Shown here: piece after piece, positions 7,465-14,472 of the stretch
Numbering within the stretch: the stretch's first letter is position 1
How the letters are laid out: each line of letters starts with the position of its first letter
Origin: a virus
Virus record (IMG/VR): IMGVR_UViG_3300049489_000283
Coordinates: 1 to 64,000 of that record
DNA length: 64,000 bases
Strand: one strand, 5' to 3'
The notes under the pieces: generated by a model
The model's input: the letters and a program-made list of their open reading frames with translations, nothing else
Database searches by the model: none
What the model was told of the DNA's origin: nothing
Program-made: the position numbers and the translations under genes

Positions 7465-7538
7465 GCGAGCAATAGCTGGGTGGTCCAGCGACGGGCTTTC
7501 AATCCCGTGACAGAGGCGTTCGACTCGCCTTGCTCGCT
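7465..7538 (+). tRNA. tRNA-like gene, Glu(TTC)-like, 8-base anticodon loop
   Basis: Acceptor GCGAGCA (7465-7471) pairs perfectly with TGCTCGC (7531-7537). D arm GCTG-GGTGGTC-CAGC, variable GACAG, T arm AGGCG-TTCGACT-CGCCT are all well formed. The anticodon stem ACGGG/CCCGT closes an 8-base loop CTTTCAAT instead of 7. Aligned with Glu tRNA the anticodon is TTC; read one base later it would be TCA. Three bases instead of two separate acceptor and D stem. Confidence 0.65.
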
Positions 7539-7570
7539 CTTCCCGTGGTGGGGTGGTGGTTACTCTTGTG

Positions 7571-8731
7571 ATGGATCTAAAAATGAATCGGAAGATTGGA
7601 ATTCAAAAGCTGGAAGATCGGCAGATGTTCGCCGGTGACGTGGTGCAGTTGGCTGGTAGTCAGTTATCGATCTGTGGGACCAATGGAGACGACGTGATCC
7701 AGGTCGATCAGATCAAAGGCACGAATACCGTGAGCGTGGTGGTCAATGGCGGCGATTCCCAGGTGTATGCCGGGGTCAAGTCGCTGCTGATTGTTGGCGG
7801 GAACGGGAATGATGACATCGCCGTGAACACTTACGACGATGCGGACTTCCTGATTTCTTCGCTGATCGCAGGCGGAAACGGAGATGACACGATCCAGGGC
7901 GGTGGTGGCTCGGATGTGTTGGATGGAGGCAATGGGGATGACATCCTCACGAATTTCGTCACCGACGAGAACTACAATCCGGTTGGACGCGGCAGCTTGG
8001 ATGTCCTGCTGGGCGGCAACGGCAACGACACGCTGTGGGGCGGCTGGGGCATCCAGGACACGCTGGACGGCGGCAATGGCGATGACTCGATCTACGACAT
8101 CGTGGGCGGGCGAAACGTCGTCAGCGGTGGCAGGGGCGACGACTTCATTATCGCGCGTAGTGGCGCCGGTCTGCCGACAGATCCGCTGAATAATCCTGGT
8201 GCTCTGGTGTCTGACTTCGTGACCACTGATCGAAGCGATTCGAGCGTGGTTCTGTTCGATGCAGCGACCCAGGCTGGTGGCCCGATTGTCATTGGCAAGA
8301 CGCTGTACGTGCTGAACCTGGGAACTGGCAACATCCAGATCGACCAGGACGGCAACACGCTGACGCTGAACTACAACGGGCAGATCTCGACCTATGACGC
8401 TCGCGACATCACAGCGATCGCTGGGCTGGGTGGAAACGGCAACGACACCTTCACCAACAACACCAGTATCGCTGGCGTGTTCTATGGCCAGGGGGGGAAC
8501 GATGTTCTTCTTGGTGGTGATGGTCGCGATGTGCTCAAGGGCGGCAATGGGAACGACGTGATCGATGGCCGAGGTGGCGAGGACGACATCACCGGTGACG
8601 CTGGCGCGGACACGCTGCTGTCTGCTGGCGACAAGAAGTCGGACATCGTTCGCTTTGATGCGCTCGACACGATCTTCACCGACATTGGTCGAGATCGACG
8701 GGTGAAGAAGACGAACCTTTCGTTTGCATAA
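7571..8731 (+). CDS. RTX (GGNGxD) repeat protein with planctomycete N-terminal motif
   Basis: About 386 residues. The N-terminus MNRKIGIQKLEDRQMFAGD carries the LExRxxxAG motif seen at the start of many exported planctomycete surface proteins. The body holds RTX-type nonapeptides in two blocks: GGNGNDD, GGNGDDT, GGNGDDI, GGNGNDT, GGNGDDS, GGRGDD (nt ~7797-8155) and GLGGNGNDT, GQGGND, GGDGRD, GGNGND, GRGGED (nt ~8420-8600). Such repeats bind calcium and fold as a beta-roll. The gene reads as a host-derived surface or secreted protein carried by the phage. GTG at 7553 and ATG at 7583 are alternative starts. Followed by a strong terminator. Confidence 0.82.
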   Translation: MDLKMNRKIGIQKLEDRQMFAGDVVQLAGSQLSICGTNGDDVIQVDQIKGTNTVSVVVNGGDSQVYAGVKSLLIVGGNGNDDIAVNTYDDADFLISSLIAGGNGDDTIQGGGGSDVLDGGNGDDILTNFVTDENYNPVGRGSLDVLLGGNGNDTLWGGWGIQDTLDGGNGDDSIYDIVGGRNVVSGGRGDDFIIARSGAGLPTDPLNNPGALVSDFVTTDRSDSSVVLFDAATQAGGPIVIGKTLYVLNLGTGNIQIDQDGNTLTLNYNGQISTYDARDITAIAGLGGNGNDTFTNNTSIAGVFYGQGGNDVLLGGDGRDVLKGGNGNDVIDGRGGEDDITGDAGADTLLSAGDKKSDIVRFDALDTIFTDIGRDRRVKKTNLSFA

Positions 8732-8770
8732 TTGATCGCAGACTGATCCGCCAAGAGTGGACGCAGATCG

Positions 8771-8808
8771 AGCGCCGTCTGGATTATTCTGGGCGGCGCT
8801 TGTTTTTT
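8771..8808 (+). terminator. Intrinsic terminator
   Basis: AGCGCCGTC/GGGCGGCGCT stem (8771-8779 and 8791-8800) followed by TGTTTTTT. Ends transcription after the RTX gene, so that gene is probably its own unit. Confidence 0.8.
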
Positions 8809-8898
8809 GAGATGATGTTTATAGGATTTGGAAGTCGATCAGCGTGGGCACCCGCAACGTGTCTCGCTGGCGTTCTTGCCTGAAGAAACGGGGGTGTT

Positions 8899-9222
8899 AT
8901 GCACGATAGGCAAATTGTTTTTGACTTCGACCGCGCTAGGCTGGCTCGGGAGTATTCGCTCTCAGGAGTGGAAGAAGGGAATGAGTCCGCCACGATCTTG
9001 TTTCGGCGATGCGCCGAGATTGTCGCGGCTGAGGGCAAGCCATTCACCACGGACGACGTTTTATTGCGGTTCCCGTCGCTGGAAGACGTTCGCGAAAAAC
9101 GATGCTTCGGTGCTGTGATGATGAAAATGAGCAGAGATGGAATCATTCGGCCTGTTGGATACAGCGGATCGTCTCGGGTGGTCAGTCATGCTCGACCAAA
9201 GATGGTATGGGTGAAAGCGTGA
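8899..9222 (+). CDS. Winged-helix-like phage protein, 107 aa
   Basis: The pattern GKPFTTDDVLLRFPSLEDVREKRCFGAVMMKMSRDGIIRPVGY followed by SRVVSHARPKMVWVKA (shown here in parts) matches a widespread short phage protein with an FTxDDV...RxxGAVM..A...GLI..VG...S..PxxVWR layout, usually read as a small winged helix tied to replication or regulation. GGGGGTGTTATG places the start. It stands alone between a terminator and a tRNA-like element. Confidence 0.65.
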   Translation: MHDRQIVFDFDRARLAREYSLSGVEEGNESATILFRRCAEIVAAEGKPFTTDDVLLRFPSLEDVREKRCFGAVMMKMSRDGIIRPVGYSGSSRVVSHARPKMVWVKA

Positions 9223-9231
9223 CGCGCACGC

Positions 9232-9334
9232 GGGCCAGTGTCCGACAGTACACAGCGATAGTCGAAACGCGGAACGGTACCAAGTGCGCCACTGTGGGCG
9301 CATGGATTTGCGGGTTCGAGTCCCGTCTGGCCCT
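9232..9334 (+). tRNA. tRNA-like element with canonical acceptor and T arm
   Basis: GGGCCAG (9232-9238) pairs perfectly with CTGGCCC (9327-9333), and the T arm GCGGG-TTCGAGT-CCCGT directly precedes the 3' half. The interior is longer than usual (103 bases in total) and contains a hairpin GTGCGCC/GGCGCAT with a 6-base loop that may be a variable arm. I cannot place a convincing D arm or a 7-base anticodon loop. It could be a divergent class II tRNA, a tRNA with a small insertion, or a tRNA mimic. Confidence 0.45.
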
Positions 9335-9351
9335 TTAGTGGAGTTCATCGC

Positions 9352-9741
9352 ATGAGTGACGTGAATTGGAAGTCAGATGGCTCGTTGGTCTGTATCGAGG
9401 ATTGTTCCTGGGTGTTCTTTCCACGGAGAAGCGGGTTTCTGACGGCCCATCAGCTTCGAGAGATCGCGGACGAGCTGGATCAACGAAACACCTGCGTGGC
9501 AGAAAAGATTGAGAAGGCCCTGGGTCCAGAAGATGGAGTCGAGGGCTCGGTGGACTCGGTCGCCAGGATGCTCGCGCTAACTGGCAAGCAGAAGGAGATG
9601 ATGATGCTTCACGGGACACCAGCGGAGTTCGCCAAGGGCGTCTACGAGATTGTCCCGAAGTTTATCAGCATGGGCGAGGCTGAAGCAGCAATCAGGATTT
9701 ACCAGGGAGAGTGGGAAAGGGCAGGTAAAGATGTCGAGTGA
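9352..9741 (+). CDS. Hypothetical protein, 129 aa
   Basis: The N-terminus resembles small phage proteins of DGSLVCIEDCSWVFFPRRSGFLTAHQLR type; a helical C-terminal half (AEAAIRIYQGEWERAGKD) follows. First gene of a tight operon (9352-12798) in which most neighbours overlap; it overlaps the next by 11 bases. Function not recognised. Confidence 0.62.
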   Translation: MSDVNWKSDGSLVCIEDCSWVFFPRRSGFLTAHQLREIADELDQRNTCVAEKIEKALGPEDGVEGSVDSVARMLALTGKQKEMMMLHGTPAEFAKGVYEIVPKFISMGEAEAAIRIYQGEWERAGKDVE

Positions 9742-10174
9742 CTACCTGGAAGACTTTAAGCAGCGGCTGCTTGAAGAAAAGCAGCAGATTGAGCAGCGGA
9801 TCATTGATCTGAAGAAGTGGCTTGCAAGAGTGTCGGGCTCGGATGACGAGCGAGTCCCTCTCGATGATGCGAACCTGATTGTTCTCCAGATCAAGTTCAT
9901 GGAGGGCTACGTGAACGCGCTGGAGGGGCGAGTGGCGAAGATCTCGATGGAGATCGCGCTGCGTGGCGGTGTTGTGCCTTTGTACAAGAGCAAGACGTTC
10001 TGTGATTCGTCGCACCTGTGCGCGAACCAGGGTTGTCGGCTGCGGCTCACCGACGAGGAGCGGCTTGAGGCCAGGATTCAGGCAAAGTGGATCTGCTGGG
10101 ATGACTTTCGTTCTGATCCAGCGATGTGTGTCGGGTTTGTTTCGTTTCCTACTATTGATGACATAAGTCGATGA
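9731..10174 (+). CDS. crAss001_48-like N-terminus with cysteine C-terminus, 147 aa
   Basis: YLEDFKQRLLEEKQQIEQRIIDLKKWL, then QIKFMEGYVNALEGRV, is the two-helix pattern of a common small phage protein family (crAss001_48-like; L..Ki.kL..fl...Q...M..Y...L..R). The C-terminal part is different: CDSSHLCANQGCRLRL and a final WICWDDFRSDPAMC, four or five cysteines that could bind metal. ATG at 9731 is used since it lies at the operon overlap; earlier codons fall in the preceding gene. Confidence 0.62.
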   Translation: MSSDYLEDFKQRLLEEKQQIEQRIIDLKKWLARVSGSDDERVPLDDANLIVLQIKFMEGYVNALEGRVAKISMEIALRGGVVPLYKSKTFCDSSHLCANQGCRLRLTDEERLEARIQAKWICWDDFRSDPAMCVGFVSFPTIDDISR

Positions 10175-10632
10175 GAACGCCAGACGAGTATTTAGTGGTT
10201 ACGCTCCGAGTGACAGCACAGAATATCGAGAGTTTTGATGGTGTGATCAACGCGGCGCTCGATGAAGCTGCGGACAGGATCGAGCTGCTGGGCGATTCGA
10301 TTCACATGATCCGAGACGCGGTTCTCAACCAGTATTACCAGTTGTCCGGGATGGGCGTGGGGCGTGACGTGATCAACGCGGTCCTGGGGATCATCGACGA
10401 CTTCGACGCGAGGGTACTCTCTGGTTTCGAAGATCCTCCTCGCACGCGGGACACGAGCTGCGACCTGAAGGAAGGCGACATCGTCGAGCCTGGGGATGAG
10501 CTTTTGGATCTGGAGCTGCTGCGACGGGCGCACCGCTGGCAGCCATGTAGCTTCACGATTGGCGAGCCGGTCACGAGCGAGATGCTGGCTAGACATCGTT
10601 ACCGCAGACCGAGGAATGTGGCCGAGCAATGA
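10171..10632 (+). CDS. Hypothetical protein, 153 aa
   Basis: ATGA overlap with the previous stop. A helical N-terminal half is followed by DLKEGDIVEPGDELLDLELLRRAH...FTIGEPVTSEMLARHRYRR, a W/G-D-E...G...YRR layout also present in the 11507 and 57630 proteins (DUF551-like). Role unknown. Confidence 0.65.
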   Translation: MRTPDEYLVVTLRVTAQNIESFDGVINAALDEAADRIELLGDSIHMIRDAVLNQYYQLSGMGVGRDVINAVLGIIDDFDARVLSGFEDPPRTRDTSCDLKEGDIVEPGDELLDLELLRRAHRWQPCSFTIGEPVTSEMLARHRYRRPRNVAEQ

Positions 10633-11003
10633 GCGATCAGGCTGAGCAAGAGAAGAAGTACCCAGACATTTGGTACTTCGACCAGAACCGTCGTATCTAT
10701 CCGCGCGATGCGAATGGCAGGCCGTTTGGTTCTCCTATCTGGCGTGAGCACTGGGTGAAGCTCCAGATCGTTGGCGAGACATCGCGAAGCTGGGTTCCTC
10801 GTTTCGGCAAGAAGATCCCCAAGAGCGAGGCGGTTAGGAAGGAGAACAGAATGTCACAGTATGCGTTCTCCGAAGAAGAGATTGATCGCTTGGCTTTCAT
10901 TCAGAATCGACACCGGATCGCAACGAAGGTTTCGAACTGCCAGGACTACGAGACGCTCCGGAAGGTGGCAGAGTTGATTGGATTTAAGGAGGAGGTTCTA
11001 TGA
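10629..11003 (+). CDS. Conserved phage hypothetical protein, 124 aa
   Basis: IWYFDQNRRIYPRDANGRPF followed by IWREHWVKLQIVGETSRSWVPRFGKKIPK is a recognisable, broadly distributed phage protein (DxNRRVY...GGPIWREHW...ETSRSW), function unknown. ATGA overlap on both sides. Confidence 0.7.
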   Translation: MSDQAEQEKKYPDIWYFDQNRRIYPRDANGRPFGSPIWREHWVKLQIVGETSRSWVPRFGKKIPKSEAVRKENRMSQYAFSEEEIDRLAFIQNRHRIATKVSNCQDYETLRKVAELIGFKEEVL

Positions 11004-11197
11004 TCGATTGGCAAGATTTCATCGGCGGGTTCGCGGGCGGTTTGTTTGTGGGAAGCCTGATCCAGTGGATCACGCTGAGGATGTGGTCGCGGACGCTTAG
11101 CGACTGGGAGGATTCGATCGCCAACCGGCCAGAGTGGCCGTGCCTTCATCAGCACGACTGCTGCCAGACGGATGACGAAGAGGATGACGACGAGTGA
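11000..11197 (+). CDS. Membrane peptide with acidic tail, 65 aa
   Basis: An N-terminal hydrophobic Gly-rich helix (FIGGFAGGLFVGSLIQWI) looks like one membrane span; the C-terminus is CLHQHDCC then a run of acidic residues (DDEEDDDE). Coupled to both neighbours by 4-base overlaps. Confidence 0.6.
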   Translation: MIDWQDFIGGFAGGLFVGSLIQWITLRMWSRTLSDWEDSIANRPEWPCLHQHDCCQTDDEEDDDE

Positions 11198-11280
11198 TCA
11201 GCGCCGAAGCGATGGTCTGGATTTTGCTGGCGTGGAACGCGGTGGTCACGCTGGTTGTTTTGTTTCGACCGAACAGATGA
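11194..11280 (+). CDS. Very short membrane peptide, 28 aa
   Basis: GTG start overlapping the previous stop (GTGA). The product, MISAEAMVWILLAWNAVVTL then VVLFRPNR, is nearly all one membrane helix with a basic end. Too short to be certain, but the overlap and its place between coupled genes support it. Confidence 0.45.
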   Translation: MISAEAMVWILLAWNAVVTLVVLFRPNR

Positions 11281-11292
11281 GGAATCGAGGCG

Positions 11293-11514
11293 GTGATAAG
11301 TGGCCTGAAGAAATCCGACAAGGTGCCACTGATGCAGTGCATCCAGCATGTCGAGCAGTGGATGCGTCAGAGCACGTTTGCGGGTGGCGACAGCGATCCG
11401 CTGGCTCGTGACTTGACATCCGTGCTGGAGGCCGCGAAAGCGCTGGCCCTTATGGAACAAAACGAGCAAACGCTACGAGAACTTGGTTACGAAGGAGATG
11501 ATCAGTATGAGTGA
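11293..11514 (+). CDS. Hypothetical helical protein, 73 aa
   Basis: GTG start after GAGGCG. Helical throughout (MQCIQHVEQWMRQS and LTSVLEAAKALALMEQNEQTLRELGYEGDD). It overlaps the next gene by 8 bases. No family recognised. Confidence 0.6.
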   Translation: MISGLKKSDKVPLMQCIQHVEQWMRQSTFAGGDSDPLARDLTSVLEAAKALALMEQNEQTLRELGYEGDDQYE

Positions 11515-12586
11515 GTGGATGAGTCCCGATGACAGATTGCCGACAGATGCTGACTCGGATAGTGATCGCAATGTGTGGGTTTCAAGTAAAGGACAGGTGT
11601 ACAAACTGTTCTGGGGACTTGCCGCGATCAACAAGCATGTCTGGATGCCGATTACAAAGCCCGCTGCTTACGTGGGACCGGAGCCAGGGCCGGACACGAG
11701 TTTGGCGGCTAGCATTGAACGGTTAGAGGGGCACGACTGGCTCAAAAAGCATGCGTGTCGGCAGATATTGGACGACATTGCAAAACTTATCGAAGCCGCA
11801 CGTAATTGGGACGAGCAAGTACGGCAAATGAAAGCGGATTTCGATGCAATGACCGAACTGGGATTTAACGAGTGTGTGGACGGGAAAGCAAGCAACGACC
11901 CCGACGGAGTTGGTGAGGGGTGGGAGTCGATGAAGGCTGGTGAGATGAGGCACATTGGCGGATACGAGTTCAAAGATAGGTGCGACAAAGAGTGGAAGTC
12001 AGGGACATGCAACGGACCTATAGAGCCGTGCGAGCTTGATTTCAATCAGTACCGTCGCCGCATCGAAACGCCGGAGCCGACAAGCCCTGCGGTGAGTCAC
12101 GAATCCGATCTTCGTGAGAGACTTGGTAAGCGAGTGCGTCAGGTGTGGGTTGATTGGGCTAAGAGACACCCTAATCCAAAGCCTAGCTGGCTGATCGACT
12201 GGGATGACCTGCCAGAGGATATGAAGGAAGTAGATAGGTGCATCGGGGCAGCCATCTACGGCGATTGCTTTGCCGAGCATCAGGAAGCGATTGCATCACA
12301 CGCAATCCAGCAGTCGCTGAAGCGAACCGACGAGCCACCGGGTAAGCCGCGTGAGTTCTGGCTAGACCTTCAGTGTGGTGCCGTCATTGAGATCGACGAC
12401 ACCAGCGATTGCGGCGATGCTGTCGATATGGTGCGTGTCCGTGAAGTCAACGACGAGCACGACGAATGGACGGCGAAGCTGATTGAGTTGTGCGAAGCAA
12501 TCGTCGGGTACACAGGAAGCCATACAAAGTCTGAGGCTGTTTTGATCAATGATATGTGCGAGCACATGGAAGCGAGGCCGCAATGA
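11507..12586 (+). CDS. Multi-segment DUF551-like phage protein, 359 aa
   Basis: The N-terminal WMSPDDRLPTDADSD...VYKLFWG...HVWMPI and the GWESMKAGEMRHIGGYEF / QYRRRIE segments resemble DUF551-type small phage proteins, here joined into one chain. The DTSLAASIERLEGHDWL segment has a close counterpart in the - strand gene at 57630 (TSLLASIERMEE). The C-terminal ~55 residues (VRVREVNDEHDEWTAKLIELCEAI ... MCEHMEARPQ) recur in the next two genes, so this looks like an assembly of duplicated modules. The ATG at 11507 overlaps the previous stop. Biochemical role unknown. Confidence 0.65.
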   Translation: MSEWMSPDDRLPTDADSDSDRNVWVSSKGQVYKLFWGLAAINKHVWMPITKPAAYVGPEPGPDTSLAASIERLEGHDWLKKHACRQILDDIAKLIEAARNWDEQVRQMKADFDAMTELGFNECVDGKASNDPDGVGEGWESMKAGEMRHIGGYEFKDRCDKEWKSGTCNGPIEPCELDFNQYRRRIETPEPTSPAVSHESDLRERLGKRVRQVWVDWAKRHPNPKPSWLIDWDDLPEDMKEVDRCIGAAIYGDCFAEHQEAIASHAIQQSLKRTDEPPGKPREFWLDLQCGAVIEIDDTSDCGDAVDMVRVREVNDEHDEWTAKLIELCEAIVGYTGSHTKSEAVLINDMCEHMEARPQ

Positions 12587-12798
12587 GTGAGCCGAGGGAG
12601 TACACACTGCGATGGTCGATGCGTGAGGGGTGCTATCACGTTGACCCGACAAACCAGATAGTTAGTGACGAAATCCATCTCCGCGAAGTCAACGCCGCAC
12701 ACGATGCCTGGGTGGAGAGGCTGATTGAGTTGTGCGCAGACAAATGCAGACTTCTGCGTCATGACATTCGAGAACACATGGAAGCGAGGCCGCAATGA
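12583..12798 (+). CDS. REVN-module paralogue, 71 aa
   Basis: LREVNAAHDAWVERLIELC and the ending IREHMEARPQ repeat the C-terminus of the 11507 protein, including the same last residues. ATGA overlaps on both sides. A stand-alone duplicate of that module; role unknown. Confidence 0.65.
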   Translation: MSEPREYTLRWSMREGCYHVDPTNQIVSDEIHLREVNAAHDAWVERLIELCADKCRLLRHDIREHMEARPQ

Positions 12799-13034
12799 GT
12801 CAGCGTGAGTGGTGGATCGACACGTTCCTAGATAAGCCAGCTATCTATAGCAGTCGCAAAGAGAGCATTGTCCACGTCCGCGAAGTCAACGCCGAACACG
12901 ATGCGTGGGTCGAGAGGCTGATTGAGTTCGCCGACACGTTTGAGCGGTACCTGCGGGCAGTCGAAACAGGCGAGGATGAACGAGGGATTTGGTACCACGT
13001 AGTGGCTGCGTGGCACAGGTCGAAATCGAGGTAG
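12795..13034 (+). CDS. REVN-module paralogue, 79 aa
   Basis: Second stand-alone copy: VREVNAEHDAWVERLIEFADTFERYL, with a new N-terminus (MSQREWWIDTFLDKPAIYSS) and C-terminus. ATGA overlap with the upstream copy. The central ~20 residues are nearly identical to those of the 12583 gene. Confidence 0.65.
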   Translation: MSQREWWIDTFLDKPAIYSSRKESIVHVREVNAEHDAWVERLIEFADTFERYLRAVETGEDERGIWYHVVAAWHRSKSR

Positions 13035-13038
13035 CAAA

Positions 13039-13266
13039 ATGGAAGTCGTGTTCTGGATCGTGCTTGCTGGTGGCATTGCCTGGATGGTCAGCAAGTACCT
13101 CAAGCAAAAGAAGTCAACGAAGGAGCATCGCACCGACATGGTCCAGTTGGCTTACCGTGACGGGGTCAGCGCCAAGATGTCTGGGTGGCCAATTGAGTCG
13201 AATCCCTATGTGCCACTGACTGATCGGTGGACGGCGTATCGTGAAGGGTGGAACAATGGAAAGTAA
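13039..13266 (+). CDS. RMF-like small protein with membrane anchor, 75 aa
   Basis: An N-terminal membrane helix (VVFWIVLAGGIAWMVSKYL) is followed by a basic loop and AYRDGVSAKMSGWPIESNPYVPLTDRWTAYREGW (given here only in part), whose G..A..G...NPY......W..GW layout is that of ribosome-modulation-factor-like (RMF/CrpP) phage proteins. Soluble RMF binds ribosomes; the membrane anchor here is unusual. Overlaps the next gene by 11 bases. Confidence 0.6.
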   Translation: MEVVFWIVLAGGIAWMVSKYLKQKKSTKEHRTDMVQLAYRDGVSAKMSGWPIESNPYVPLTDRWTAYREGWNNGK

Positions 13267-13462
13267 AGTGAAGCCGACCAGTAAGATCATCAAGGATCTT
13301 CGCAGTTGCCTCACACATGACGTGGGCGCTCCTGGGGAGTATCCGATCGAAACTTTCGCCAGGGAGGCTGCCGATAGGCTGGAAGAGATCATGAAGCTCT
13401 GGCTGGAAATCGATCTCGTTGAGTATTTTGACGAACTAGCGGATAAAGGTGAGGTCGGCTGA
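13256..13462 (+). CDS. Hypothetical helical protein, 68 aa
   Basis: ATG at 13256 after GAAGGGTGG. KIIKDLRSCLTHDVGAPGEY and IETFAREAADRLEEIMKLWLE look like a short phage regulator-type helical protein. GTG at 13241 is an alternative start. Role unknown. Confidence 0.58.
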   Translation: MESKVKPTSKIIKDLRSCLTHDVGAPGEYPIETFAREAADRLEEIMKLWLEIDLVEYFDELADKGEVG

Positions 13463-13463
13463 A

Positions 13464-13751
13464 ATGGCAAAGGTTGTCCTTGTTCGCTTTGAAAACGATA
13501 TGGCGACGGAACTGAGTCCATCGCAGGAAGTGAGAAGCTGGGAGTTTGAAAGCGAGGTGAACTTGTCCCAACTGGAAATGAAGTGTCCAGAGTGTGGTCA
13601 CATTGCCAGTCTGGCTGACCGTTGTTTTGAAGTTTGCGAGCACGAGTTTCCGGGTTTTCATAAGTCGTTCGCGGTGGACGGTGTGCCACAAGCAGTTCGT
13701 GATGGATTCAACAGGCGAATCCGTTGGATCAATGTGGTTGGTGAGCGATGA
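13464..13751 (+). CDS. Small zinc-ribbon-like protein, 95 aa
   Basis: One CPECGH pair and a second C-x3-C-x-H (CFEVCEHEF) form a probable zinc knuckle; the rest is soluble. ATG at 13464 follows GAGGTCGGC. ATGA overlap with the next gene. Confidence 0.6.
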   Translation: MAKVVLVRFENDMATELSPSQEVRSWEFESEVNLSQLEMKCPECGHIASLADRCFEVCEHEFPGFHKSFAVDGVPQAVRDGFNRRIRWINVVGER

Positions 13752-14011
13752 GCGAAAGGGAGTCTTTAACGATGAAGAACATGAAAGACATGAAGCAGCA
13801 GGACTTGAAAGAGTATCTCGATCCGCTGATGCGTGTGATCGATAGCTACAAGACGCCAGACACTCTTGGCTATCTGCTGGTCTACCGGCTTGAAAACGGG
13901 TTTGTCCAGTACGCATCGACAATGCCGCAAAGCGAGGTAATCGAAGCGATGCGAAGCGTTGCCGACATGGTGGAATCAGGGAACGTCGTAGACTATGAAC
14001 GACAGGCTTAG
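13748..14011 (+). CDS. Hypothetical protein, 87 aa
   Basis: Basic Met/Lys-rich N-terminus (MKNMKDMKQQDLKEYLD), then an alpha/beta segment GYLLVYRLENGFVQYASTMPQSEVIEAMRS. No family recognised. Coupled to the previous gene and overlapping the next by 17 bases. Confidence 0.6.
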   Translation: MSERESLTMKNMKDMKQQDLKEYLDPLMRVIDSYKTPDTLGYLLVYRLENGFVQYASTMPQSEVIEAMRSVADMVESGNVVDYERQA

Positions 14012-14354
14012 CGATTCAGGCCTTCGGGCACTGGCAAAGTTTCGAGGATCGCTCGTGATCGTGGAGTGTGGTCCACCAGCCGGGGACACCGGAGCATGTC
14101 CGCTGTGCGGTTGCCGGATCTTCTTTGACGACAGTGGATGGGACACCTGCTACGACTGCCTGGACTATTCGGTGCTGGCGAGTGACAGGGAGCGAATTGA
14201 GAATGAGATCCGAAAAGGAAGATCTAATGACGACGCATCACGCAAGGATGGAGCGGATGAAGAAGGTGCTCCCATCGTCGATCAAGATGCCAAGGAAGAC
14301 CAAGAAGGCATGGAAGAAGCGGATGATCCGCAACACCGAGAGGATGTATCCTGA
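13995..14354 (+). CDS. Zinc-ribbon-like protein, 119 aa
   Basis: ACPLCGCRIFFDD and WDTCYDCLDYS give CxxCxC and CxxC pairs, a likely zinc ribbon. The C-terminal ~45 residues are low-complexity acidic (DDASRKDGADEEGAPIVDQD) and are read from the same DNA as the start of the 14227 gene in another frame, so one or the other may be a by-product. Confidence 0.5.
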   Translation: MNDRLSDSGLRALAKFRGSLVIVECGPPAGDTGACPLCGCRIFFDDSGWDTCYDCLDYSVLASDRERIENEIRKGRSNDDASRKDGADEEGAPIVDQDAKEDQEGMEEADDPQHREDVS

Positions 14355-14421
14355 GTTCCACTACCTGATGACGTTCCGGTGGGACGCGGGGCGTGGGTGG
14401 ACGGTTTGGTTCTTGAATTAG
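14227..14421 (+). CDS. Small basic protein, 64 aa
   Basis: MTTHHARMERMKKVLPSS, then KMPRKTKKAWKKRMIRNTERM is very basic, and the end YPEFHYLMTFRWDAGRGWTVWFLN looks like folded protein. GGAAGATCTA precedes the ATG. It overlaps the acidic tail of the 13995 gene by 128 bases in another frame. A DNA- or RNA-binding peptide is possible. Confidence 0.5.
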   Translation: MTTHHARMERMKKVLPSSIKMPRKTKKAWKKRMIRNTERMYPEFHYLMTFRWDAGRGWTVWFLN

Positions 14422-14472
14422 GGCTGTTCGGTGATACGTTTTGTTGGTCTTCTCCAACGACACGAGGTCACA

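Noticed and set aside
8828-9118. Alternative + strand frame overlapping the 8899 gene
   Set aside because: No ribosome-binding site and no family resemblance, while the 8899 frame matches a known phage protein pattern.
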